From Bryopsis sp. KO-2023 (taxonomy: Eukaryota > Chlorophyta > Ulvophyceae > Bryopsidales > Bryopsidaceae), in the NCBI GenBank assembly GCA_030272585.1, contig BSYQ01000005.1:1240001-1304000 (forward strand): a stretch of DNA of 64,000 nucleotides, written 5' to 3'. The translations under genes were made by a program, and so were the position numbers. Of this stretch, positions 34,960 through 44,963 are shown piece by piece (position 1 is the stretch's first letter; every line of letters begins with the position of its first letter). Under the pieces are notes generated by a model. The model ran no database searches. It was not told the origin of the DNA and worked only from the letters and a program-made list of their open reading frames with translations.

Positions 34960-36390
34960 TAAATAACCAAGAATATCTATACACAGACCCCCCCCCCCCC
35001 TTCTCGTTCATTGATCGATGGGCAGTGTTTTTAGTCTCATGTTCACCCTGAATCTGTTGCACTCAGGATGGGCGCTTATTTTAATTTGTCTCATTGTTTC
35101 ATACATAGATTTATGTATGGATGTATCTAGATATTTTACTGACATCTTGTTACTGGGAATCTATCTTGTGGTTTGCAAGATGTCCAGGAGTCGTGATGGG
35201 GGAAGGCTTGCGTTCGACCAAGAGCTGGGCAGCACCACCTTTCATCCATGGAAAAAAAATCCTTTTTGAAGAACTGGTGTGGATGGGGCATAATTGTTTG
35301 CTTTGATTTTGTTCCTTTTGGGTTTTCGTTTTCTTGGGGATTCGTTTGATCGTGGCAAGGGCCGATGCATACTAGTGTGAGGTTTCTGAGGGATGTATTT
35401 CACAACTTGAGAAAATAATTCGTAACATCTCATGTCATCAAATATTCAGTACCAACGAAAGAGCTTGCATTGCGTTCGCTTCTTGTTTGGGTGTTGTCTG
35501 CTAAACGCCGACTTTGTCGATTTTCTCAACTTTGGTAAGGTGAAATGTTTTCTGTTTTACTATGTGAAGTAAATACACATTACTTACATTTTAATTTTAC
35601 TACATTTTAATTTTTGAAACGGATATCGGTTTGTACAATTTTTTGAGCCACTGACGTCCTACCCCCACCAAAAAACGAATCACCAGTCCGAACAGAAACC
35701 ACTCAGGCTGTTGGAATTTCCAGCTCTGGAAACTAACCTTATATTCTGGGTATTGTTGGCATCTGGATCTATTTCTAATGTTATGATTCCTTGGTGGATG
35801 AAATTAGTGCTGTACAGAAGAGAAATGTTTTGTTCCCCACCTGCCTTTGGTTGGAACAGGGGTCGTACTTTCTACATGTAAGAATGTGAATTCAACAGCA
35901 CCTAAATGAAACCCAACAAAGCTTCCAAACGAACGACGTAATTGTTTTTTTTCGTAAAACCCAGCCCTGCAGCTTCCCTTGCCAATCAACCTATCTGTTT
36001 TTACCCAGTGTTTTTTCAAAACAAGACGAGCCCAAAGCCTCAGTTGAACGTGCTATAAAAGCAGAGGGAAACAGACATCTATTTTTATTTTTTGAATAGG
36101 AATTATTTTACACACAGCCAAAAGGTCGAGTGCAGCTGACTCAGAAAAAAAAAAAACAACAACAACAAAATAACACCACCGTCCAAATCTAGCTGTCTAT
36201 CCCCAAAGTAAACGAAGAAGAAACTGATTCGAGAACCAACGGAAAAAAACGCTGACCAGAATAGCATGGGCAATGCCAGAAGGGATCTCTCTATATAAAT
36301 TTAAGATATTCTGCGACAAAAACCCACTCACAAAGTCCCTCCGGAGTTGCGATGCCTAACTAAGAGGCCCCGTCGTAAAAAAACAGGGAG

Positions 36391-36430
36391 GGGGCGAGGC
36401 AGAGTCGAACTGCCGCTACTCCAACGCCCC
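36391..36430 (-). ncRNA. tRNA minihelix-like sequence followed by T7 run (copy 1)
   Basis: On the minus strand, GGGGCGT pairs with TCGCCCC (six pairs) and GGCAG/CTGCC encloses the canonical loop TTCGACT, with only nine bases between acceptor and T arm and no anticodon arm. A run of seven T lies about 8 bases downstream, as for a Pol III terminator. The B-box core GTTCGACTC is present. It may be a tRNA-derived remnant or SINE head. Confidence 0.4.
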
Positions 36431-36488
36431 ATTCGAAACAAAAAAAGTAAACAAAACAGGGAAAAAAAAAAGGAAAGAGTGCAAAAAA

Positions 36489-36584
36489 GGTGAGGGAGCC
36501 GGGATTCAACCCGTGATGTTAACCGATTGTCGAAATCCGCATTGGTCGCCTGATTCGGACGAACCGAGTTAACCAACCGCCTCG
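36489..36584 (-). ncRNA. tRNA-like sequence (copy 2 of 3)
   Basis: Same as 17779-17874 apart from one base near the D-arm side; T run at 36483-36488. Confidence 0.35.
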
Positions 36585-36715
36585 TTCAACTAGTCGCTCG
36601 CTGCTCTCAAGTACCCCACCCCACAAAGTCACATCCTTCGCTCGTCAAACCGATAATTGCTGGATCAATTAGGAAGTGGAGAAAAAGGGGACGCTGCTTT
36701 GCAAGGAGGGTCTTG

Positions 36716-38156
36716 TTCGCAAGGAGGATGTATTGCTGATCATTTTAACTCGAGTGTGACATATTAAAGCAGCCTGTTTGCGAACCCTGCTTAAAAAGCT
36801 TTTAATCCTTTCATGTCTGGGACTTGGAGCTGGGGTTTCCGATCGTCGAAGGAAAGAGCGATGGGGACGGAACAGAGGTGTATACGATTGAAGCATCTTT
36901 TGGTTTCTGATTTGGCTTGCTGTCGTTGAATCGAAAATCCGTATGTGCGGGTCGGCGTTTCAATCGATCGACAACGATGAGTGGTATCCGCTCCTTCCTC
37001 ACGAGGAAATCAGAACCATCCAGTCCTAAGCAATCGGGCAGAAATGCCCCCCCTATTTGGTAAACAGACGTAATGTCTTCGACGGGGAGCATCGAGTTAG
37101 GGGGTGAGAAAAAAATTGGTTCCCTCTGCACTTTTTTTCTTGTCTCTGATATCTAATAATCCCTTTTCTTTGCTCCATTTGATCTGTGATTTTCTGATTT
37201 GCACCAGAAATATTCTCTTGTGTTTTTTTGCGGTGCAGAGGAAAAGGACAACCGTCAACTGGAATCTGAAGCCAAAAGGTGTCTATGCTCTGCATCTGAA
37301 AAGAAAACCTCTGTCATCAAATTTGTCATGCGATGATTTTTTGTTCTAATTCAGAAACCTACCAACATCTGGTGACAGAGACCTCGACATTGTGGAGTCC
37401 GTGGAGCTGTGATTTTTTTTTCTTCCAGAATGCGAACAGAAAAAACACACGCAGACATCCCCTCTTGGGATCCCAAATCAAATCAGCAAGTGGTTGTGAA
37501 TTTGGTCGATTTCCCTGTTTCTGCAACGCTCTCCCGTAAACCCTGGACATCAGCAGATTTGGAAAGGAGCAAAGCCCATGGAGGCACCGTTGCTGGAGAA
37601 AACATTTCACAAGAGCAGTGCCTGTGTGTGTGTGTGTTGTGTGTGTGTGTGAGGGATTATGTTTGTGCACAAGAAAAACTATACCTGACGCCCTCCCCCC
37701 CTTTTGGTTTCTTGAATTTTTTTTTTTTTTTTTTTAGAATAATTTTTGGGGGTCGATGCAAAAGAGTGGTGTTGTTTTGATTAGGTTGAAGGCCAGGCCC
37801 TGTTTTGAACGTCGCACGGAAAACCTGAAACCAAAGAGGTGGAAGGGAAATCCCAATCCACAGAGCTGAGGAAGGAATTCCTATCGTACTGGCAAACAGA
37901 GCTGTACACATCGTAAGGCTCGAACAGGAAAAAAAACACACACACACATATATTCCAAAGAAGCGTTTCGCTTTTTTGATGTTGGATCCTTGACAAAGCA
38001 GTAAAAAAGAAAAATAGATGGGAGGAGGTGGGGGTTGTGCAGGGTACTATGACGAGTACTATTCTCTCTGCTTTGCGTTTCATTTTGCCAGATCAGGACT
38101 TCACCTAACGACCCTGAAAGCTCACCCCTTTTTTTTTTTTTTGGGGGGGGGGGGGG
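36716..38156. repeat. Segment D (copy of 7330-8620)
   Basis: Very high identity to D'. It carries about 158 extra bases (37527-37684) containing a TG microsatellite. It ends in the T-run/G-run junction at 38139-38156, where sequence switches to segment E. Confidence 0.85.
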
Positions 38157-38785
38157 TTGTGGATTGAGGGAGACAGAGGTGACCTGTGATTTGCCAGTTT
38201 TGAGTTTGTAACTCTATAAGAGATTATGTATGGATGTGGATGTGTGGCAAAGAGAACAAAGATGATGCGTGCAACTCTGGGCGTTTGCAGCAGTGAATGA
38301 CCTGATGGATTTCTTGCTTTAAGAGGTGGTGCGACATCAGATTTGACCCAGGAGCTGCATGTAGTCGGATAGGACAGTTTCCCCTGTTCCATCATCATAG
38401 GAGCTGTGTTGAGGTCCCAGTGCAGCTGTGTGTATCATATGTTTTGAAAGGAAATTCTGTTGCCCAGTGTGGATATGTGTACCATATTGTTTGAAAGGCC
38501 GTTTTGTTATTGATTAGTCATCTTTAGAATTGTGATTCAACAGCTGCTTTCTAAATTCCTTGCAGTGAAAAAATACGGAGGGCATCGAATTCGTTTATAA
38601 ACGATTGTGAACTCATTCGTGGTGTTTTAGTATCCGTGTTCCATCAAGCCCAAAACAAAAGATCAATCCGGGTGAATTGCACCTCCAGTGGAGAGGTTCT
38701 CCGGCAAGGGTCCTTGTTCCCCCCCCAAATTTCCCTTTTTTCAGAGACCAACCCATACTTTGGTTGGAACAGGGGTCGTACTTTT
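38157..38785. repeat. Segment E (copy of 16284-16915)
   Basis: Begins immediately after the G run and follows block A sequence to the TTGGTTGGAACAG motif at which segment C starts elsewhere. Confidence 0.85.
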
Positions 38786-40007
38786 TAGGAGGAGTTCAGC
38801 AGTTTCGTTGCTGAAAAAAACTTGAATCAGCCCATCTCAGAGCGGGTACTTCACATTGGATGTTGCGATTCATGAAACGTGCACTGCAAAACGCTTGAAA
38901 TTTTCCGCACAAGACGCGTTTGTCTTCCTAGCTCTTGTGAATCATTTCTGGCTCCCTCAAGGGAAAGCTTTTCAGCCGATGATCTGGGCGATCATCCAAA
39001 CAGCCATCCACCACCCAATCAACCGCTGAAGCACGCTGCTGGAAAAGCAAGAACACCCGCAATTACGTTGGCGGACGTCCAAGGGTCCACCGACAGCGAC
39101 GTTCGCTGGCCGAAAGGAAAAACGGGAAGACATGGGTGCATCAATCACATCCTTACCTTCACAATGTTGGGTAAGAGACGAGGTGACTGGGCGCTCCCAA
39201 CACCACAATCAGAGTCCGAACTCGTGCAAATCGTTAGCAGGAAGCCAGTCGTTTCCAGGATCCCGCAGTGGTTGTCGCCCTTTGCTGCTCACGCACCGCT
39301 TTTCCCGTCAGGTTGGGGGCCTGGTTTCATAAAAACAAGGTTTCGATCGCAACCCCAGGCTCACGTTTAGATCCAGGGGGAGTTTTCAGCACAGTGATTG
39401 GCACATTTGAAAGCGCATTGCTCCTGCTTTCTTGCTGCGGAATGAGGGTCTAAGATGGCTGTTTTTTTTACTCGAGTGCAGGATGGCTCGTATGGTGAAT
39501 TTATTCGTGGTGGCCGCGCTTTTCCTGTTGTGCGTGAGTAGACCAGCTATTGCTGGCGGCGGCAGTGACGACGACGGTGGTAGAGGTGGTAGACGTGCTA
39601 GAGCGGATGCAGATGCACTGGCGCTTGTCGTTGCTCCGGATTTCGTCGACGACGTGAACGATCTTGTGGGTCGCCGGTTAGTTCGCCGTCGTCTTGCCGG
39701 TCCATCGAAACGAACGCCTGCGCCATGTCCCATAACATTGGCGTCCTGGAGGGGACAAGCGAACCAACCCGGGGTTTAAATTTTGGTGGGGTTGGGCACC
39801 ATGGCATCAGAAGCCCCTTCAAGCTCTGGAAGAATGAGGAGGTCGGGCGGCCGAGAAGATAATCTGGGGATCAACCACAGATCGAGGGCGAATATTTCCC
39901 CAAGTCTTTACCTTCTTTGTCCTCTTAGTTAGACAACAATTAGTGAAACGCAAATATTAGGATAAAGCAATATAGGTTTGATGAGGGTCTGCTCGTTTTT
40001 TTCACAG
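38786..40007 (+). other. Region upstream of the Fizzy/Cdh1-like gene
   Basis: Should hold the N-terminal exon(s) of the WD40 gene. A plus-strand frame from ATG 39483 encodes a hydrophobic leader (VNLFVVAALFLLCVSRPAIA) and an Arg/Asp/Ala-rich tail to 39779; it might be a separate secreted peptide or a chance frame. No C-box (DRFIP) is seen with confidence. Confidence 0.3.
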
Positions 40008-40353
40008 AACCCGATGTATCGGCTGAAGCTGCTCACAGAGGTATTAGGCGTGCAGCTGGAGCGGAATGCGTCGAACCCTGACGTCCTGACGAACAGAGCG
40101 TAAGCAAAAATGATGTTTTTTCCTCTTTCTTTCACACTTTGACGACCAAGAGGAAAACGTTGCGAACGCCGATTTTACAGGTCCAGGGTGAATCAGTACG
40201 GTCCATCCGACGATGGCACTTCCTTGTCGCCGTTTGCCAGAGATCCGATCGAAGCTGGTAGCCTCGCTGGCGGCGTCCTCAGGTCACACAGGAACGTATG
40301 CGGGAGCCCCTTCAAGGTAATCCAAAACGAAAGATTGGATACCAGAAATCCAG

Positions 40354-40400
<47 letters not shown>

Positions 40401-42317
40401 CAGTAGAAGCTTCCCTACCATTTTGTGCCCCAACTCGCGCGCGTTTTCGCTGTTTTTATCCGATGGAGGTTGTCGTTCTAAAAACAAAGGTTGCCGGCGA
40501 AAACAGTTGCACGCGGCTCCAGCATTGCTTGTGGTCGTCCGGATCGTTCGACCTAAAAAGAAAAGATTGCCGGCCAAAACAATTGCACAAGACTCCAGCA
40601 CTATATACTGAAGATGTGTTCGTGAACTGATGTCTTGTGAACTTGTTCGATTTTGATTTTTTATAGACGTTGGATGCTCCGGACTTGAAAAACGACTTCT
40701 ACGTCAATCCAGTCGATTGGTCCTCTTCAGATCTCCTTGCCATCAGCCTTGGGACCACAATTTACTTGTGGAATGCAACGACCCAAGAGGTGGGCAGAGG
40801 CACTGTTCTGGCAGTGGTGATGCCTCTTTTATGTTGCTTTTAATCTTGCTTTTTTAGTAATTGCTTCCAGCATAAGCATTTTTTTTTTGTTCTTTCTTTT
40901 TGTTTCTGCCACAGGTGTCTCGACTGTGCGACCTTGCTGTTCATCACGATGATGTCAGTTCGGTTGCCTGGAGTCGAAGCAGCGGTTATTTGGCGGTGGG
41001 AACTCAACGAGGGCTCATTCAGCTCTGGGATCCAAACGAGAAGAAAAAAATCAGGGACATTGAAGAGCACTGGGTCGGGTTGGGGTCGTTCGATGGGGTC
41101 CCCACACTTTGGCGTCGGGAGGTGAAGATACGACCATCAGACTCATGGACATTCGAGCTCTTGGGTCGACAGCGGTGGAACTCAAGAATCATCGATCTGA
41201 AGTGTGCGGATTGGAGGTGGGTTCATAGCAAAGGAAAGATATTGTTTTTGTATGTGTGTGATTCTTTTTATTATTATTATTATTGCTAACATTTGATTTT
41301 ATTTTTTGGGGGGAGAAACAATCAAGATTTATCAAGATTCTAAATTGGCAATTGTGTGGGTATGCAGTGGTCCCCGGACAACATTCTCCTGGCATCTGGG
41401 GGAAACGACAACGTGGTCAACGTCTGGGATGTCAGAGGAACCCACCGACCGGAGTGGGTGATCAGTGGACACAACGCTGCTGTCAAAGCGCTGGCCTGGT
41501 CCCCACACAACACTCGACGGCTTGCATCTGGAGGAGGACTCAGTGATACCACCATCAGGTCCGCCTTCGTCGCTAAATAAACCTTTGAAACACTATATAT
41601 ATATTAATATGTATATATATATTTTTTTGTTTTTGTTTCGTTTTCAACAGGATTTGGAACGTGTCCTCCCACAAGTGCCTTCACCACAAGGATGCCGGAG
41701 CTCAAGTGTGCGGACTGCATTGGTCGAAGAACTGCAATGAAATCGTCAGCACGCATGGATACAACACGAGCTCCATAAAATTGTGGAAGTGTTTATCCAA
41801 GCACCATACACCCAATGGTCGAAGTGGGGTGGAAAGCAGAGAGGGGTCAGAAAATATTGACGGCAGTTTGGCAGGAAATAACAGGGTTTGTAGTAAATGC
41901 AAGAGAGAATCAAGTGGTACTGATGGTGATGATGTGGAGTCGAGGGGAAACTCTTCTATTGGAAAGGAGGGGTCTGAGGGAAGTGGGGAGAGCTTGAGCA
42001 AGAACAGAGTGACCTACGACGACTGCAAGTCAAATCAAGAAGTGGAAAGAAAGAGTGGGAAAGAGCTTGAACCAAAACAATGTGGAGGGCCTGATTCGAC
42101 TGAAATGGTGGAGGAAAGTATGGAAAAGAAGTTAGATGTGGTCGAAATATTGAAAAATAGGCCGCTTACAGACGCTGATGGGATAATCAGTGCTTTGCTG
42201 GCAAGGTGCAGACAGAAAATGAAGTTGGAAGAAGACTTTATTCTGGATGATACCTGGCTGTTTCGGCCCAGAAAAAATGCTCCCAGAAAAACGTTTTGCA
42301 CAGATTTGATTCCATAA
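40008..42317 (+). CDS. Fizzy-related/Cdh1-like WD40 activator of the anaphase-promoting complex (5' incomplete)
   Basis: Exons with matching phases: 40008-40099, 40181-40316, 40667-40789, 40915-41216, 41368-41558, 41651-42317. Diagnostic Cdh1/Cdc20 motifs: CGSPFKTLDAPDLKNDFYVN, VDWSSSDLLAISLG, YLWNATTQEVSRLCDL, LASGGNDNVVNVW, AVKALAWSP, VSTHGYNTSSIKLWK. This family recruits substrates to the APC/C. Exon 40915-41216 is 302 bases where phase-0 neighbours require a multiple of three. The conserved RVGVVRWGPHTLASGGEDTT lies one frame over, so one base is missing near 41076. After the GYNTSSIKLWK blade the usual last WD repeat and C-terminal Ile-Arg tail are absent; about 170 Ser/Glu/Lys-rich residues follow, ending PRKTFCTDLIP. 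The N-terminal C-box exon was not identified. Confidence 0.8.
40357..40395. repeat. (AT)n microsatellite in an intron
   Basis: About 19 AT dinucleotides in the intron between exons 40181-40316 and 40667-40789. Confidence 0.9.
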
Positions 42318-43859
42318 GAAGTCAGGATCTTGATGAGCTCAGCATCAGTTCCATGGGTGATTAGTCAACATAGAAAGTGTAGTACAGAAACGATGAGGAA
42401 ATACTTAGGGACCACAAAGAGGGTTTGTCTCTGTTCCACTCATACATTTTAGAATTATCAAAATTATGATCAGTTGCTTTGTGTGTTTGGGCCCAGTGGT
42501 AGGCATGTGTTAAAACATCTGAGTGATGTTTAGTTGCATCACTTTCGACACAGTTGTTCCGCTGACCTCCTGCCGTGCCGACCAAATAGTCTGTTCCATC
42601 GCACATTTCTTTTAGATGATTTCCTCAAAAGAGTTTTCCATCCTACTCTTTTGATATTACTTCCTGTGGAGAATCTTCATCTCTTTTGTGGAGTATTCTT
42701 TTGGTCACCCTTCATCTCACACTTTTTCCCACATGGATGTCCCATCACTTCATGGATTCATTCACTGCCATTCATCCTAGCCTTCACATATATTAAACCA
42801 ATTCATGATAGCTTGAATTTCCTTATGATGCGTTTGCTGGTTCAACGATCAAGTGCACAACCCTACCACAGCCTGCAGTTTAATCCATGGGGTTCCCCCA
42901 CATTTCACAATGATTTTACACCATATAGTACAAATACTTCACAAAACCCCCAAATCCTTTCATTAAGTTTTCCTCTCATGTTATTTTTCTAGTGTTCAGA
43001 AGTCTGTCGATGTCGGTTTCATAAACAGAAAGCCTCCCGAAAATTGGACATCCACCTACGGTATGATTTCTCTGATTCAGCACCATATTGTTTTCAATAA
43101 AGCAATGTAAATCCAAAAGCTTACCAGAGGGTTCTCTCACTTCTATCTCCTGGTGTTTTTTGGTGCCATGTTGAAAGATTAGGTAGTATTGTTGGTTTTC
43201 TATTTCTCTGTCAGACTCACTGGGCCAAGCAACATGACAAAAAAGACATGCCCCCCCCCCCAAAAAAAAGAAAAAAAATATTACAAAACCAACAACAAGA
43301 AACAAGAACAAGAAACAAGAAGCTTTTCTTTTTCCCAAAACCCTCTCCCCAGTTTTGCTGTTAAAAGTGGTTTTTAACAAGTAGTCTGGGAAAAACTGAA
43401 AACGAAAAAAAGGAACAATAAAAAGGACTTCTTTTGCCATTCTTAACCATGCATGCAAATGCATGTCGCTTCGGTCACCACTAATTTTCTTTCTATGGAT
43501 TTTCCAACCAGGATTGTTTTTCCCTCTCCCTCAGCCTGTTCCAATTCTTGTTTCCACCAGTGTTTTTTTTCACTTTTGCTAAGACAGGGGGGCAGGACCT
43601 ACTTCATATTTTTTACTTATGTGAAAATTATCCAGATCCAAGAAATGCACAAATTCAAAAGTGAGGAAAAAAAAGGACAGGATCAAAAATTTATTTTTTG
43701 TTCCGTATAAGAAAGTACCCCAAATCAAACCCCCTCTGGCTGCGGAGGTCATCCCTGTAAAGAGTTGTGGGAAAAAAAAAGGACAATAGACATACAGCCA
43801 TCATACAACCCCCCTCCCCTCTTGGGTAATATATAAATGAAAAAAAACAAAGTGCATCA

Positions 43860-44171
43860 TCATCTGTATTTGCCGCCCCTTTTGTTAAACCCATGGAACC
43901 CTTCCGGCAAGTCTGTCATAAACCAGGGGTGCGACAGGATCCCCTCCGTGGCGAGTCTTTTCTTAGGGTCAGGGCACAGCAATCCAGCAATCAATATATG
44001 GTAATCTTCTGATACTGCGCCCCTCGGTGAGCATGAAGCAATCTTATAAGAAAGATTTTGCAATGGGTCACTCGGGCCAGGGATGTTGAAGTTTCCAGGC
44101 AATACAGGTTCTGGGTATTCCCCATAGACCATCACGTGAAGACATACACCGGCAGCAAAGAGGTCCAATGC
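43860..44171 (-). CDS. Ser/Thr protein kinase C-terminal exon, block B
   Basis: Second copy of 10468-10779, with one amino-acid change (Cys to Gly near the end). The retrotransposon lies just upstream of it (to the right), separating it further from the NSUN2-like exon. Confidence 0.6.
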   Translation of the reverse strand, partial: ALDLFAAGVCLHVMVYGEYPEPVLPGNFNIPGPSDPLQNLSYKIASCSPRGAVSEDYHILIAGLLCPDPKKRLATEGILSHPWFMTDLPEGFHGFNKRGGKYR

Positions 44172-44281
44172 CTAGCAACAGGCACCACCAAATCAAAACC
44201 TTAGCGCAACTCAATAACTACAGTGGATATTTCTACAATCCCACCTCGTGTCATTGTATTGTACTGTACCATATAGGCATA

Positions 44282-44286
44282 ATTTT
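44282..44286. other. Target site duplication ATTTT (left)
   Basis: Repeated at 51568-51572. The uninterrupted site is visible in block A (GGCATAATTTTGGGCC near 10885), which proves insertion after the duplication. Confidence 0.95.
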
Positions 44287-44542
44287 TGTTGTGCTGCTTG
44301 ACTTTCAGTGGCAGTGAAAGTCTTTCTCAAACCAAAACCTGGAAAGAGAGTGTACCAACGCCTTTTATGAGCGTTGCTAGTACACATGGTAGCAATCACC
44401 ATACTTGGTGATTGGACCCTGCTACCACCGTGTGGGGACAGATGCAAATGTGTCACGACAGGTGACACACGTGGCGACACACGTGGCGACACATATGTAC
44501 ACGTGGCGACACACAGTGACACACGCGTGTGACGTCATAACA
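44287..44542 (-). repeat. LTR, left (3' LTR of the gypsy element)
   Basis: 256 bases, TG...CA. Holds repeated GACACACGTGGC units (each with a CACGTG palindrome) near its right end, which could act as enhancer-like binding sites. Confidence 0.95.
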
Positions 44543-44558
44543 TTCCTCCCCCCCAAAG
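44543..44558 (-). other. Polypurine tract of the gypsy element
   Basis: CTTTGGGGGGGAGGAA on the minus strand, directly before the 3' LTR; primes plus-strand DNA synthesis in this class. Confidence 0.85.
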
Positions 44559-44963
44559 TGTCAGACCTCCTGGTTCTGACTCCACTTGGATAAACACTTA
44601 TATGCTACAGGGTGCAGAAACCTTAGCAATGGTTTACACACGGTACTTTGACCAAATGTTGAAATCTCTAGGTGCCTTTCAGCGAGCCACTACACCAAAA
44701 GTTTCATATCTGGTCAAGATTGAGATTGGAGAAACATCTCAAAGTTTGTGATCCCTTTCACAAAACCAAACCATCTTAAGGGTCAAGACACCTTCTCAAA
44801 CCCGAGATAAAACCCTTTTCATGGTGAACGCTTTTCCACATTGGCTACCTTGCCTTAGGAAAATAATATCTCACCCGTCGGCATTCACACATATGTGCGG
44901 AGATATTTAAATCAAATTTTGCCCATTCAATTTATTTCCCTTCTCTTGAGATCTCCTACTCTG

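Larger units (their letters stand above)
35845..36640. repeat. Segment C (diverged copy of 16890-17907)
   Basis: Starts with TTGGTTGGAACAGGGG and keeps the order of segment C' but lacks about 280 bases (counterparts of 17003-17283) and 140 bases further on (17394-17537). More diverged than blocks A and B are from each other. Includes the minihelix-like (36391-36430) and tRNA-like (36489-36584) sequences. Confidence 0.8.

Noticed and set aside
37622..37652. TG-repeat segment as a mobile insertion in segment D
   Set aside because: The 158 extra bases have no terminal repeats or target duplication. A deletion in D' is equally likely.
39483..39779. N-terminal exon of the Cdh1-like gene with a signal peptide
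   Set aside because: A signal peptide does not fit this nuclear/cytosolic family, and the frame runs to a stop without a supported donor. Kept only as an unassigned frame.
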